Source: Planctomycetota bacterium
GTDB lineage: Bacteria; Planctomycetota; Planctomycetia; Pirellulales; Pirellulaceae
NCBI GenBank assembly: GCA_026692845.1
Contig: JAPLNM010000053.1
Location: 1-64,000 of the forward strand
DNA length: 64,000 bases
Direction of reading: 5' to 3'
Part shown: positions 1 through 7,886 of the stretch, one piece after another
How the letters are laid out: each line of letters starts with the position of its first letter
Numbering within the stretch: position 1 is the first letter of the stretch
Made by a program: the position numbers and the translations under genes
Notes under the pieces: generated by a model
Seen by the model: the letters and a program-made list of their open reading frames with translations, nothing else
Database searches by the model: none
What the model was told of the DNA's origin: nothing

Positions 1-49
1 AACAACTCTCATCGGGTGGAAGGACTTCATCACGAAGGGGACGGGGCAT
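1..49 (-). CDS. 5' end of a probable RAYT / Y1-type (REP-associated) transposase, cut by the left window edge
   Basis: Only the first 16 codons are visible, read leftwards from an ATG at 49-47. They give MPRPLRDEVLPPDESC. A textbook ribosome binding site, AAGGAGGTG, sits 4 to 6 bases before the ATG (minus strand, about 54-62), which is strong evidence that a real gene starts here. From memory, planctomycete proteins of the REP-associated tyrosine transposase type begin with MPRP-R followed by an acidic stretch and a Cys ahead of an RCVRRAFL-like motif. The match is therefore suggestive but rests on a very short piece. Such enzymes act on palindromic repeats, and a dense cluster of palindromes lies just upstream of this gene at 268-1133. 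Family assignment is inference; the presence of a gene start is well supported. Confidence 0.5.
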   Translation of the reverse strand, partial: MPRPLRDEVLPPDESC

Positions 50-229
50 GGTGCACCTCCTTGTTAGGTAAGCGATCGAGCACAGCGCGCGGGCGCTGGC
101 CGATGCGAGGACAAAAAAGATCATTCGATTTTGTGTGTGTGGAGGTGTTGCAGGCTGAGGCTAGGCCTTTGGGCTGCGAAGCTGGGAACTTTGGGTGGTC
201 TGCAACGGGATCAGTTTGAGCCAATCGAG

Positions 230-248
230 TGACACGTCTGGTCACGGA
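230..248. repeat. 19-bp intergenic palindrome, copy 1 (TGACACGTCTGGTCACGGA)
   Basis: The element contains the inverted arms GTGAC and GTCAC (the first G at 229). An identical 19-mer occurs at 18321-18339 between the helicase and AddBA genes. Two exact 19-base matches in 64 kb are not expected by chance. It lies between the RAYT-like start and the palindrome cluster. Its role is unknown; a dispersed REP-like repeat is the simplest reading. Confidence 0.6.
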
Positions 249-267
249 CCTGAAAAACTTCGAAAAA

Positions 268-548
268 TTTTCGACGCGTCAACTGGTGCCTGGCGTCAAC
301 TGGTGCCTGGCACCGGATGCGGGGAAGCGTCAACTGGTGCCTGGCACCGGACGCGGGGAAGAGATTTGCCAGCATTCCGATTGGGGATCGCAAAGGTGCC
401 TGGCACCGGATGCGCCTGGCACCGGATGCGTGCCGGATGCGTGGCGCGGCCGTCAACTGGTGCCTGGCGTCAACTGGTGCCTGGCACCGGATGCGGGGAC
501 GAGATTTGCCAGCATTCCGATTCAGGGATCGCAAAGGTGCCTGGCACG
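268..548. repeat. Left half of a palindromic repeat cluster (GGTGCCTGGCACC modules)
   Basis: The 13-bp palindrome GGTGCCTGGCACC (arms GGTGCC/GGCACC) is complete at 302, 336, 395 and 476. Truncated versions stand near 283, 459 and 536. The best modules run palindrome, then GGATGCGGGGA, then a 30-base segment starting TTTGCC and ending GCAAA, then the palindrome again; start-to-start distance is 59 or 60 bp. Many modules are introduced by GTCAACT. Reading frames across the region are repeat translations and are not credible genes. The arrangement resembles REP/BIME clusters associated with RAYT enzymes, an inference supported by the gene start at 49. Confidence 0.8.
451..547. repeat. Left ~97-bp direct repeat flanking the IS4 remnant
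   Basis: This segment and 953-1048 are near-identical: the same order of CGTCAACT, truncated palindrome, complete palindrome, module interior and a second palindrome. By eye they differ by about two substitutions and one extra base. They lie in the same orientation either side of the transposase remnant. Recombination between them would excise the remnant. Whether they arose by insertion of the remnant into a repeat array or by later repeat spread cannot be told from one sequence. Confidence 0.75.
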
Positions 549-574
549 AATGGCAGCACGAATGGCACTGTAGG

Positions 575-930
575 ATGACCAAGCAGATGCATAGGAGCCT
601 CCCAGAACAACTTGAACTCCGAGAGATGAGGTATGTTATTTCCGAGCCAGGGCGCAAGCAGAGCCCGTTTGTTGTCGTCACGAACATGTTGGAACGATCT
701 GGCCAGGAAGGTGTCTCAGCTAAGGAGATTGCAGAGCTCTATGGTTATCGCTGGAATGTCGAACTGGACATTCGCAACATCAAGACGCACTTAAACATGG
801 ATTTCATGCGGTGCAAATCGCCACCGATGGTCAACACTGAATTCTGGATGAAACTACTCGCCTACAACCTTGTAAGAATGACGGTGGGGCTCGCGGCGAA
901 ACAGGAGTCGATCCTTCCGAGACAGATCCT
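575..930 (+). pseudogene. IS4-family transposase remnant (C-terminal part of the DDE domain)
   Basis: The reading frame from the ATG at 575 gives the C-terminal half of an IS4-family DDE transposase. The YREK signature is exact: Tyr, two residues, Arg, three residues, Glu, six residues, Lys, within AELYGYRWNVELDIRNIK. It is followed by MDFMRCKSPPMV and LLAYNLVR, also typical of the family. The Glu of this motif is the third catalytic residue. The N-terminal half with both catalytic Asp residues is missing, and the C-terminus runs into repeat sequence after ILPRQI. The frame is open through the repeats on both sides, which makes a longer apparent ORF (317-1153) that is not a real protein. It is a dead fragment, presumably the scar of an old insertion. 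Confidence 0.85.
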
Positions 931-960
931 GGAAAGGCGTCAACTGGAAAGGCGTCAACT
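931..960. repeat. 15-bp tandem duplication (GGAAAGGCGTCAACT x2)
   Basis: Two exact 15-base units, 931-945 and 946-960, join the end of the transposase remnant to the right repeat cluster. The unit ends in GTCAACT, the motif that precedes many palindromes here, so it probably arose by slippage or by repeat insertion at this point. Confidence 0.8.
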
Positions 961-1133
961 GGTGCCTGGCGTCAACTGGTGCCTGGCACCGGATGCGGGG
1001 AAGAGATTTGCCAGCATTCCGATTGGGGATCGCAAAGGTGCCTGGCACCGGATGCGGGGGCGCCTGGCACCGGATGCGGGGGCGAGATTTGCCAGCATTT
1101 TGATTGGGGATGATCGCAAAGGTGCCTGGCACC
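953..1133. repeat. Right half of the palindromic repeat cluster
   Basis: Complete GGTGCCTGGCACC palindromes begin at 978, 1037 and 1121, with truncated ones at 961 and about 1061. Spacing is 59 bp between the first two and 84 bp to the third. The portion 953-1048 is the near-identical partner of 451-547. The cluster stops about 15 bp before the duplicated hydantoinase fragment begins, so repeat material and the broken gene copy are directly joined. Confidence 0.8.
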
Positions 1134-1148
1134 GGGTTGGGCTTGCTT

Positions 1149-1409
1149 GGTGATGCGAACTGCAATCCTTGTGCCGTCGTCCATCGCATCCTCAAAGCGA
1201 TACTCCGATTTGGCCAAACCATCGATCCAGCAAGCTGTCTTGGCCCTGGCAACCTCCAGGATCGACTCGAGCATCGACTGCAAGCGTGAAGGATATCGAG
1301 CACTCGAAAGCAAACTTTCGACTCGCTCTGATCGATCGATCCCCTGCTCTGTCCAATGCATCGGTGGAATGATCACCCCCTCGTGACCCAAACAAGTCGA
1401 TGTCGGTGC
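1149..1409 (-). pseudogene. Broken partial duplicate of the hydantoinase B region
   Basis: These 261 bp match 2333-2545 of the resident hydantoinase gene almost base for base, in the same orientation, except for 48 extra bases (16 codons, about 1290-1337). The extra codons encode SERVESLLSSARYPSR, inserted between GIDR and LQSMLES. From memory of the HyuB family, a segment with a YPSR or YPAR motif stands at this place, so the fragment appears to keep residues that the resident gene has lost. The fragment has no start and is truncated on both sides. One end lies against the palindrome cluster, the other in 86 bp of unrecognised sequence (1410-1495) that borders the stop of the resident gene. 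Confidence 0.85.
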
Positions 1410-1495
1410 AACCGATGCGGCGCTGGTCATCGATCACCAGAATGGGCTAGTACATTTCCTCAATCGCCACGTGGCCAAGGGGTTTCTGCCGAGGG

Positions 1496-4400
1496 TCAAG
1501 CCGATCCAAAGCCCCCCCCGCCGGGTGTCAAGATTCTTATCCGCTCGCCTGCTTCTAGGCGAAGTTGACACGAACCCTTCAATCGTCGCTTCTGATCCCC
1601 TGTCCCTATCCACCAATTCTCTCCAGGCAATCCAGACTCCCCCCCCTGGAGTCCAAAAGGGCCAGTGCCTAGCCTGCGGCTCGTTACCAACGACACCTCC
1701 AGCGGCTCTAGCGCCATCACCTCGCGCACCATCCCAGAGCCACCTTCGTAAAGCCCCTTGCCACCACTAGAACGACGCACCCCAAAGCGTATCACCCGCA
1801 CCGGATAGCGACTCTCGAGAGCCTCAACATCCGTGAGCCTCGTATTGGTCATGTGGCAATGCACAGCATGTGCTCCTGGACCAAACTGGCTAGCTCCTGT
1901 CCCCCCGCCAATCGTCTCGTAATAACCGAAGTGCGCATTGCCAAACAGAAAGTTGTTCATCGTCCCTTGGCTCGCTGCCGCCAAACCCAGTGCCCCCCAA
2001 AGTACATCCACAATGCGCTGGCTCGTCTCGACATTGCCACCTGCAACCGCCGGCCAGGACTCCATCGGACCAGTTCCCCTAGGATCCAGGATCCCTCGCG
2101 GTATCTTAAGCTCGACGGCTCGCATCACCCCGGAATTCAAAGGCATCGTATCGCCGATCGCACAGCGGATCGTGTACATGACCGCTGCGGTGACTATCCC
2201 CGGATTCGCGTTGAGATTTCCGGTGCTCTCCAGCCCTGTGCCCTCGAAATCCACCACCAATCGCGATCCGCTTGGCATTGCCCGACTCTCTGAATGTTGC
2301 TCAGTACTCTGTTGCTCAGTACTCTGTTGCTTGGTGATGCGAACTGCAATCCTTGTGCCGTCGTCCATCGCATCCTCAAAGCGATACTCCGATTTGGCCA
2401 AACCATCGATCCAGCAAGCTGTCTTGGCCCTGGCAACCTCCAGGATCGACTCGAGCATCGACTGCAATCGATCGATCCCCTGCTCTGTCCAATGCATCGG
2501 TGGAATGATCACCCCCTCGTGACCCAAACAAGTCGATGTCGGTGCCATCGACCCTGGCGCGATCCCCCCAATCTCTGCATGATGGGCCCGCGACGCGACA
2601 AAAAATGCTGGCCGATCCAAACCGTTTTTGGTAAACACGGGCGTGACCAACGTCACGTCCGGTAAATGCGATCCACCTTGATAAGGATCATTCGTGACGA
2701 AACTATCCCCATGCTGCATCCTTGGAAATCGCTCGATCATGGCCTGGACGGTTTTGCCCATGGCTCCCAAATGGACCGGGACATGGGGCGCATTGGCGAT
2801 CAACTCTCCGCGCGCATCGAATACCGCGCAACTAAAATCACGCCGCTGTTTGACATTGACGCTCATTGCCGTCTGCTCGAGCACAATGCCCATCTGCTCG
2901 GCGATCGCCGCGATGCGCTGTGCAAGGACCTCGCGAAGGACCGGATCGAACTTGCCCTCAAGCAACCTTGACGGCATTCGCTCGATCGCGATTTTCTCTC
3001 GATCGATCTTCAACCTTTCGATCCGTAACGATCCATCGGATTGCTTGATCGCTTGCCAACCCGGCTCGATGATCGTCGTCGATCCGTGGGACTGGATCAA
3101 TGCTGGACCATCAATCGATGCCCCTACTTGGATCTCTCCTCGATCCCACCGAGTTGCCTGCACAGGGCGCTGGCCAATGACCATCGAAATCGAGCGACCG
3201 CTTCGGATCGGCAGCAACTTAGAAGCATCGCTCGAATCGGAAACCTGATTGGCCCCCTGGCCAATGGGCAACTCCGGCGAACCTCCTTGAAGCCACAAAC
3301 ATGTAAGCTCCAGCGGATGATCCGGCCGCACAACCCCGAACTTGTCGCGGTAAGCACTTTCAAATCGAACGGGCCAGCCCTCGGGTTGATCGTCCCAAAG
3401 AATCCGCAAGGAGCCCTCGCTACCGACGTATCGCAACTCCACCTCGCCGCGATAAACCTGATGCTCCGGATCGAGCCCTTCGAGTGCTAATTCGCCGTTG
3501 AGGCGCTCTACAAGTTCCTTGCGGACTGAGTCATACTCGCCAAGCTCGATCTGGCCCAAAAGCCGGTAGATCGGATAGTTCGCTGAACGTTTGACCTGAG
3601 CAAGCCCCATGCCCAAGGCGCTGAGCAATCCAGCCTCGGGAGGATCGATGATCCGATCCATGTCTAGAAGCTGTGCAATTTCGCAGATGTGCTGACCTGC
3701 CGCACCACCAAAGCCGACCAAGACATGATCGCGCGGGTCGGCGCCTTGCTCGATGCTGATGGCTCGAACGGCCGCTGCCATCTGCTCGTTTGCAATCCTT
3801 CGCAAACCCTCAGTCAACCGCGCCGCATCCATCGATTCAAACAATGGATTGCACCGAACCCGCTCGAGCAATTCAAGCAATCGCTCCTTGGAGGACTCCT
3901 GGTGCAGGGGGATCGGAAAAGCTTGCGGGTCGATCCTGCCTTCGAGCAGATTCAAATCCGTAATCGTCAGCGGTCCGCCTCGTCCATAACATGCAGGTCC
4001 TGGATCGGACCCGGCACTCTTAGGACCCACCCTCAGTTGCACACCATCAAAACTACAAACACTACCACCCCCAGAAGCGACCGTGTGGATGGCAAGAGTC
4101 GGAACGCACATCCGAACTCCCGCTTTGATCGTCTCGTGCTCAAGTTGCAAACGCCCATCGATCCGACACACGTCCGTTGACGTCCCACCCATGTCCAATC
4201 CGATCAACTTCGATGCATCGTATTGCTTGGAAATGGCCTGCAAGGCCACCGCGCCGCCTGCCGGACCGGATAGAACTAACTCTTTACCCGATGCCCCTTG
4301 GGAATCGACCAACCCACCGCTGCTGGTCATGACCCGAAACCGACTCGCCGTGCCATCGCAGAACTGGTCTCGCACTGAGCTTAGATACCGACGAACCACC

Positions 4401-5299
4401 GGGGTCAAATAAGCATCGACGAGGGTCGTTTCGCCGCGTGAAACCGCTCGGATCACCGGCGCGACGCGACTTGAACAAAACACCCACTGAAAACCAAGCT
4501 CCATGGCCAACTCGGCCACTTGCTGCTCATGGCTCGAATTGCGATATGCATGCAGAAAACATATCGCAAGGGACCGAATGCCCGCATCGAGAAGACGCTC
4601 AAGCTGCCTGCGCGCTTGCACAAGATCCAGCGGTACAAGCACTCGGCCCTGAGCATCGAGTCGCTCGGGAATTCCAACCGAAATAGCGTAGAGATTGCTC
4701 CGTTTCGAAACGCAAATCGCAAAAAGCTCCGGCCGCTCCTGATAACCGATTTCAAGCAGATCCTCGAAGCCTTCAGTGGTGAGCAATGCAGTCGGCTCGC
4801 CTGTTCGTGTCAGCAAGGCATTGGTAGCTCGCGTTGTGCCTAAGCGAATGTCCAGCCTCGGCAAAGGTTCGCTCAATGGGACTCGAAGCATCAAGCGTGT
4901 AGCGAGCACTGGAGCTTCGAGTCCAGAAACCAATTCATAACCCACCAACGTATCGGTTAGTTGCTTGCGCGAGCCACCAAGGTCGTTGCTGCCAAGTGTT
5001 TGCCAATCCGATACGACGAATCGTCCGGTCGATCCATCAAAATTCCGACAGATCGCTTGGGCGATCGGTCGCTGCTCCGCATTTGAAAAGATCACCGCAC
5101 TGGAGACCCAAAAACCCTCTGGCTGACCAATACAGCGAGCATCCACCCAAGCATTCTCACCACACCACCGATCGATAGAGCCCGGCATACGACCGTGCGA
5201 CAAAACCTTCAGCCGCAGGCGTTGCCCCCCTGGCTCGGTGACGAAGCAGTCGGTGAATGTCCCTCCGACATCGCACCAAACTTGATAAATCCCACTCAT
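1496..5299 (-). CDS. Fused hydantoinase A/B (5-oxoprolinase-like) protein
   Basis: This 1267-residue protein joins HyuA and HyuB, as in eukaryotic 5-oxoprolinases; related enzymes open hydantoin or oxoproline rings with ATP, or carboxylate ketones. The HyuA half starts with DVGGTFTD (residues 10-17) and has a second nucleotide-binding motif, GLDMGGTSTD, at about 367-376. The HyuB half starts near residue 775 and ends with the usual GGGGFG. Substrate cannot be read from the sequence. Two oddities lie in HyuB: a short gap near residue 945 where the downstream duplicate has 16 more residues, and a low-complexity insert (STEQQSTEQ) near 990-1000 encoded by a 15-bp tandem repeat. These suggest erosion, so activity is uncertain although the frame is open. 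It lies 72 bp downstream of hemW. Confidence 0.9.
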   Translation of the reverse strand: MSGIYQVWCDVGGTFTDCFVTEPGGQRLRLKVLSHGRMPGSIDRWCGENAWVDARCIGQPEGFWVSSAVIFSNAEQRPIAQAICRNFDGSTGRFVVSDWQTLGSNDLGGSRKQLTDTLVGYELVSGLEAPVLATRLMLRVPLSEPLPRLDIRLGTTRATNALLTRTGEPTALLTTEGFEDLLEIGYQERPELFAICVSKRSNLYAISVGIPERLDAQGRVLVPLDLVQARRQLERLLDAGIRSLAICFLHAYRNSSHEQQVAELAMELGFQWVFCSSRVAPVIRAVSRGETTLVDAYLTPVVRRYLSSVRDQFCDGTASRFRVMTSSGGLVDSQGASGKELVLSGPAGGAVALQAISKQYDASKLIGLDMGGTSTDVCRIDGRLQLEHETIKAGVRMCVPTLAIHTVASGGGSVCSFDGVQLRVGPKSAGSDPGPACYGRGGPLTITDLNLLEGRIDPQAFPIPLHQESSKERLLELLERVRCNPLFESMDAARLTEGLRRIANEQMAAAVRAISIEQGADPRDHVLVGFGGAAGQHICEIAQLLDMDRIIDPPEAGLLSALGMGLAQVKRSANYPIYRLLGQIELGEYDSVRKELVERLNGELALEGLDPEHQVYRGEVELRYVGSEGSLRILWDDQPEGWPVRFESAYRDKFGVVRPDHPLELTCLWLQGGSPELPIGQGANQVSDSSDASKLLPIRSGRSISMVIGQRPVQATRWDRGEIQVGASIDGPALIQSHGSTTIIEPGWQAIKQSDGSLRIERLKIDREKIAIERMPSRLLEGKFDPVLREVLAQRIAAIAEQMGIVLEQTAMSVNVKQRRDFSCAVFDARGELIANAPHVPVHLGAMGKTVQAMIERFPRMQHGDSFVTNDPYQGGSHLPDVTLVTPVFTKNGLDRPAFFVASRAHHAEIGGIAPGSMAPTSTCLGHEGVIIPPMHWTEQGIDRLQSMLESILEVARAKTACWIDGLAKSEYRFEDAMDDGTRIAVRITKQQSTEQQSTEQHSESRAMPSGSRLVVDFEGTGLESTGNLNANPGIVTAAVMYTIRCAIGDTMPLNSGVMRAVELKIPRGILDPRGTGPMESWPAVAGGNVETSQRIVDVLWGALGLAAASQGTMNNFLFGNAHFGYYETIGGGTGASQFGPGAHAVHCHMTNTRLTDVEALESRYPVRVIRFGVRRSSGGKGLYEGGSGMVREVMALEPLEVSLVTSRRLGTGPFGLQGGESGLPGENWWIGTGDQKRRLKGSCQLRLEAGERIRILTPGGGGFGSA
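2297..2326. repeat. 15-bp in-frame tandem repeat inside hydantoinase B
   Basis: TTGCTCAGTACTCTG occurs twice in a row (2297-2311, 2312-2326) and a partial third unit follows. On the coding strand it gives the STEQQ repeat. It sits only a few bases from 2333, where homology to the broken downstream duplicate begins, so the same spot has been both a slippage site and a rearrangement boundary. Confidence 0.85.
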
Positions 5300-5324
5300 G
5301 ATTTGCTCTTCTTCCTCTTCTTCC

Positions 5325-5369
5325 GATCCGTCCGATCCGTCCGATCCGTCTGATCCGTCTGATCCGTCT
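5325..5369. repeat. Five 9-bp tandem repeats between hemW and the hydantoinase gene
   Basis: GATCCGTCC occurs twice and then GATCCGTCT three times, filling most of the 72-bp gap between the stop of hemW (5372) and the start of the hydantoinase gene (5299). A run of CTTC units lies between the repeats and the start codon; on the minus strand it reads as purine-rich GAAGAGGAAGAAG and may serve as the ribosome binding region. Copy number is likely to vary between strains. Confidence 0.85.
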
Positions 5370-5371
5370 GA

Positions 5372-6550
5372 TTATTCCGCCAGATAATCCCCCCACAGGC
5401 CGTCGCTCAGGACCAAGCCCGAGCGAGTCAACCGCACATAGGCTCCGGCGCGCTCGAGCCAGCCTTGCTCTAGATGCTTTTCCAAAGTCGCCTCAATCGC
5501 ATCGCAGGTCCGCTTAGGCATGCTCGCCTTGAACTCCTCCCAAGCCACCCCTCGGCGCTGCCTCATGCCGAAAACGAATCGCTCGCGCCCTTGTTGATCT
5601 TCACTCAATTCATCACGCTCTTGGATCGGCGAGTGTCCCGATTCGACTCGGCGAAGGTACTGAAGCGTCGCTCGGTGATTCACGTACCGAGTGGTCCCTA
5701 CGTAGCCCGCTGCGCTAGGGCCAAAGCCCCACCACCGGTCGGAATTCCAATACGCCTGATTATGCCGGCATTCCTGACCGTTTACGGCGAAATTTGAAAT
5801 CTCATATTGCTCGATCCCTGCAGCTCCCAGGTGATCGATCGCAAGGTTGTACATATCGAGTTCAAGTTGCTCATCGACCTTAGAAATTTTCTGACGCTGC
5901 AATTCACCATAGAACCGAGCCCCTTTCTCAAACGTCAGCCCATAGGTCGACACATGACCGATGCCACAGTCGATGGTCTGACGCAGGTCTTTTTCCCATT
6001 GATCGAGGGTCTCACCAGGCGCAGCGAAAATCAAATCAAGAGAGACTCGCGGCATGTGCGCTGCGGCTAACTCGATGGCTCGCAACAATTCCTGCGCGCT
6101 GTGATCGCGCTCGAGCGACTCGAGCTTGCGATCCTGAAACGATTGACCGCCGATGCTGATACGATCGATCCCTAGTCCACGCCAAAGGACCAAGTTCGAT
6201 GCAGTGATGTCTCGCGGATTGGCTTCGATCGACCACTCTCCATCGCCACGAATCGGCAACCAAGTCCGAATCCCTCTAAGGAGTCGTTCCATCGCTCCTT
6301 GGCCGAGTATCGAGGGCGTACCGCCACCTAGGAAAAGGGTTTCGACGGGTTGCGGGGTTTCCAACCAGGACAGTTCCGTGAGAATCGCATCGACGAATCT
6401 TTCATGGAGATCCTCTCGATTGGCAAGAAGTGAGAAATTGCAATAACCGCATCGTCGATAACAAAACGGAACATGCAAATACGCCGCTATAGGCCGTGGA
6501 CCAGCCTGAGCTAATTCCAAAGCGAGCCGCGGGTGATCGGTTGTAAGCAT
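5372..6550 (-). CDS. hemW: HemW-like radical SAM haem chaperone (oxygen-independent coproporphyrinogen oxidase family)
   Basis: The 392-residue product is a radical SAM protein with the cluster motif C30-x3-C34-x2-C37 in HVPFCYRRCGYCNF, then FLGGGTPS and a SIEANP segment typical of HemN/HemW. HemW proteins bind haem and help deliver it to respiratory enzymes. True HemN coproporphyrinogen oxidases carry an N-terminal extension and a CxxxCxxCxC motif; the position after the third cysteine is Asn-Phe here, which favours HemW. Length is normal for the family. It lies 28 bp downstream of the GspF-like gene and upstream of the hydantoinase gene on the same strand, with no obvious functional link. 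Confidence 0.88.
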   Translation of the reverse strand: MLTTDHPRLALELAQAGPRPIAAYLHVPFCYRRCGYCNFSLLANREDLHERFVDAILTELSWLETPQPVETLFLGGGTPSILGQGAMERLLRGIRTWLPIRGDGEWSIEANPRDITASNLVLWRGLGIDRISIGGQSFQDRKLESLERDHSAQELLRAIELAAAHMPRVSLDLIFAAPGETLDQWEKDLRQTIDCGIGHVSTYGLTFEKGARFYGELQRQKISKVDEQLELDMYNLAIDHLGAAGIEQYEISNFAVNGQECRHNQAYWNSDRWWGFGPSAAGYVGTTRYVNHRATLQYLRRVESGHSPIQERDELSEDQQGRERFVFGMRQRRGVAWEEFKASMPKRTCDAIEATLEKHLEQGWLERAGAYVRLTRSGLVLSDGLWGDYLAE

Positions 6551-6578
6551 AAGTTGTAGGGCATAAGGACGCGGCGGA

Positions 6579-7757
6579 TTACTTTGGAAGGTTGCCGGTA
6601 ATGATCGAGAGGTATTGCAGAAACACCATGAAAATCACCGTGATGATCATCGCTGCGATCATGAACCAAATGAGAAATCCAGCCGCAACGGCCAACTGCT
6701 TGAGCGATACTTGCGCTTTTTCCCGATACTGAACCGCGAGTCGTTCGAGCGATTCGCTATCGGCACCGCTGAGCTCACCGACTTCGAGCGTCTGAATGAA
6801 ATCCTCGGGCAATCGATTGGGGGTCGCGAAACTCTCTGACAACGCCTTGCCCTGTGCGATGCCTGATTCGATGTCAGACAAGCCAGCGATGTAGTAGTAG
6901 TTGCCAGTGCTCAAGACCGCATCGCGCACGCTCCGTTTGGCTTCGACTCCCGCACCGAGCATCATCGACAAGGTCATCGACAAGCGTGACATCGCTGTGG
7001 TCGTAAAAACCGGTCCAATCACCGGAACGTTGCGGACCAAGGGGACAAGGGTTTGATGGCAGTTGAACCAGTTCTTCCAAACCCCAACGCAAAATGTCCC
7101 AAGAACCACCGCAATAAGCATCAGGATGCTAAGAAATATCAGCACCCCTTTTCCACCGCGCAAGCCCACTCCTGTGATGTCGAAAGGTTTTTCACCCGGC
7201 CCGCCAGCCTGAAAAAAACCATTGATAAAAATCATGCCACAGATGATGGCGATGGCAAGCAACAACTGGATCACCGGCGCGGTGATCTGAGAGATGAAGT
7301 CTTGCCGCGTTCGCTTCAAATCTAAGTAATAGTCCGACATGTAGGCAAGAACCCGATCGACCTGCCCGGACTCTTCGCCAGCGCCGATCATCTTGATCAA
7401 TAGCGGCGGGAAGAAAGCCCCTTGAAGCTGCATCGCTTCGGAGAAACTGTAACCTTGGCGAATCTTCTCGGAGGTACCCTTGGCCGCATCCTTGTACTTG
7501 GCCGATCCAACCTTGGACTCTGTCTCCAGGAGACGCAACGGATCGACTCCGGCCCGAAGACCCGTCGAGAGCCGATTGCAATAGTGGTATAGCTGGCCCA
7601 AGGAGGCCCCGCCGAAGGTTCTTTCGAGCGTCGATGGAGCCGGCAATTGCGATCCGGAGTCGCGCCCGGAGTCGCGCCCCGAATCAGGTCCAGTTTTCGA
7701 TCGAGTCTTAGGACCGGTAACTGGAAGTTTCGGAGGATTCTTGCCATCGCTAGACAT
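6579..7757 (-). CDS. Type II secretion / type IV pilus inner-membrane protein, GspF/PilC family
   Basis: The protein (392 residues) has the two-copy T2SSF architecture. Cytoplasmic helical domains with the family motifs GAGEESGQVDRVL and EVGELSGADSESLERL each precede hydrophobic segments (around residues 160-180, 205-230 and a C-terminal one ending in FLQYLSIITG). GspF/PilC proteins form the inner-membrane platform that couples the assembly ATPase to the growing pseudopilus or pilus. The first 45 residues are polar and include a DSGRDSGRDSG repeat encoded by an 11- to 12-bp DNA duplication. No ATPase, pilin or secretin genes are next to it, so it is a stand-alone member; planctomycetes often scatter these genes. 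It is divergent from the TPR lipoprotein gene at 7887. Confidence 0.87.
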   Translation of the reverse strand: MSSDGKNPPKLPVTGPKTRSKTGPDSGRDSGRDSGSQLPAPSTLERTFGGASLGQLYHYCNRLSTGLRAGVDPLRLLETESKVGSAKYKDAAKGTSEKIRQGYSFSEAMQLQGAFFPPLLIKMIGAGEESGQVDRVLAYMSDYYLDLKRTRQDFISQITAPVIQLLLAIAIICGMIFINGFFQAGGPGEKPFDITGVGLRGGKGVLIFLSILMLIAVVLGTFCVGVWKNWFNCHQTLVPLVRNVPVIGPVFTTTAMSRLSMTLSMMLGAGVEAKRSVRDAVLSTGNYYYIAGLSDIESGIAQGKALSESFATPNRLPEDFIQTLEVGELSGADSESLERLAVQYREKAQVSLKQLAVAAGFLIWFMIAAMIITVIFMVFLQYLSIITGNLPK

Positions 7758-7886
7758 CAGATTTTGCCATCCAGGAAACTTAGGGAAATTTAGGTAAACT
7801 TTTCCGGCTTTCCTTCAAGCTATCGCGACGCGGCTGCCGAGTTTGAAGAAAACAGGATTGTAGCGATTCTACCCAAGGAATGGATA

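Noticed and set aside
302-330. Sigma-54 promoters in the TGGCACCGGATGCGG repeats
   Set aside because: TGGCAC is present but the following GC is two bases too close and TTGC is lacking, so the -24/-12 spacing is wrong.
268-1133. CRISPR-like array (short palindromic repeats at ~59-bp intervals)
   Set aside because: The sequence between palindromes is itself conserved from unit to unit, unlike spacers, and no cas genes are near.
317-1153. A single 278-residue gene covering the repeats and the transposase
   Set aside because: Only 575-930 is protein-like; both ends are translations of DNA repeats that happen to be open.
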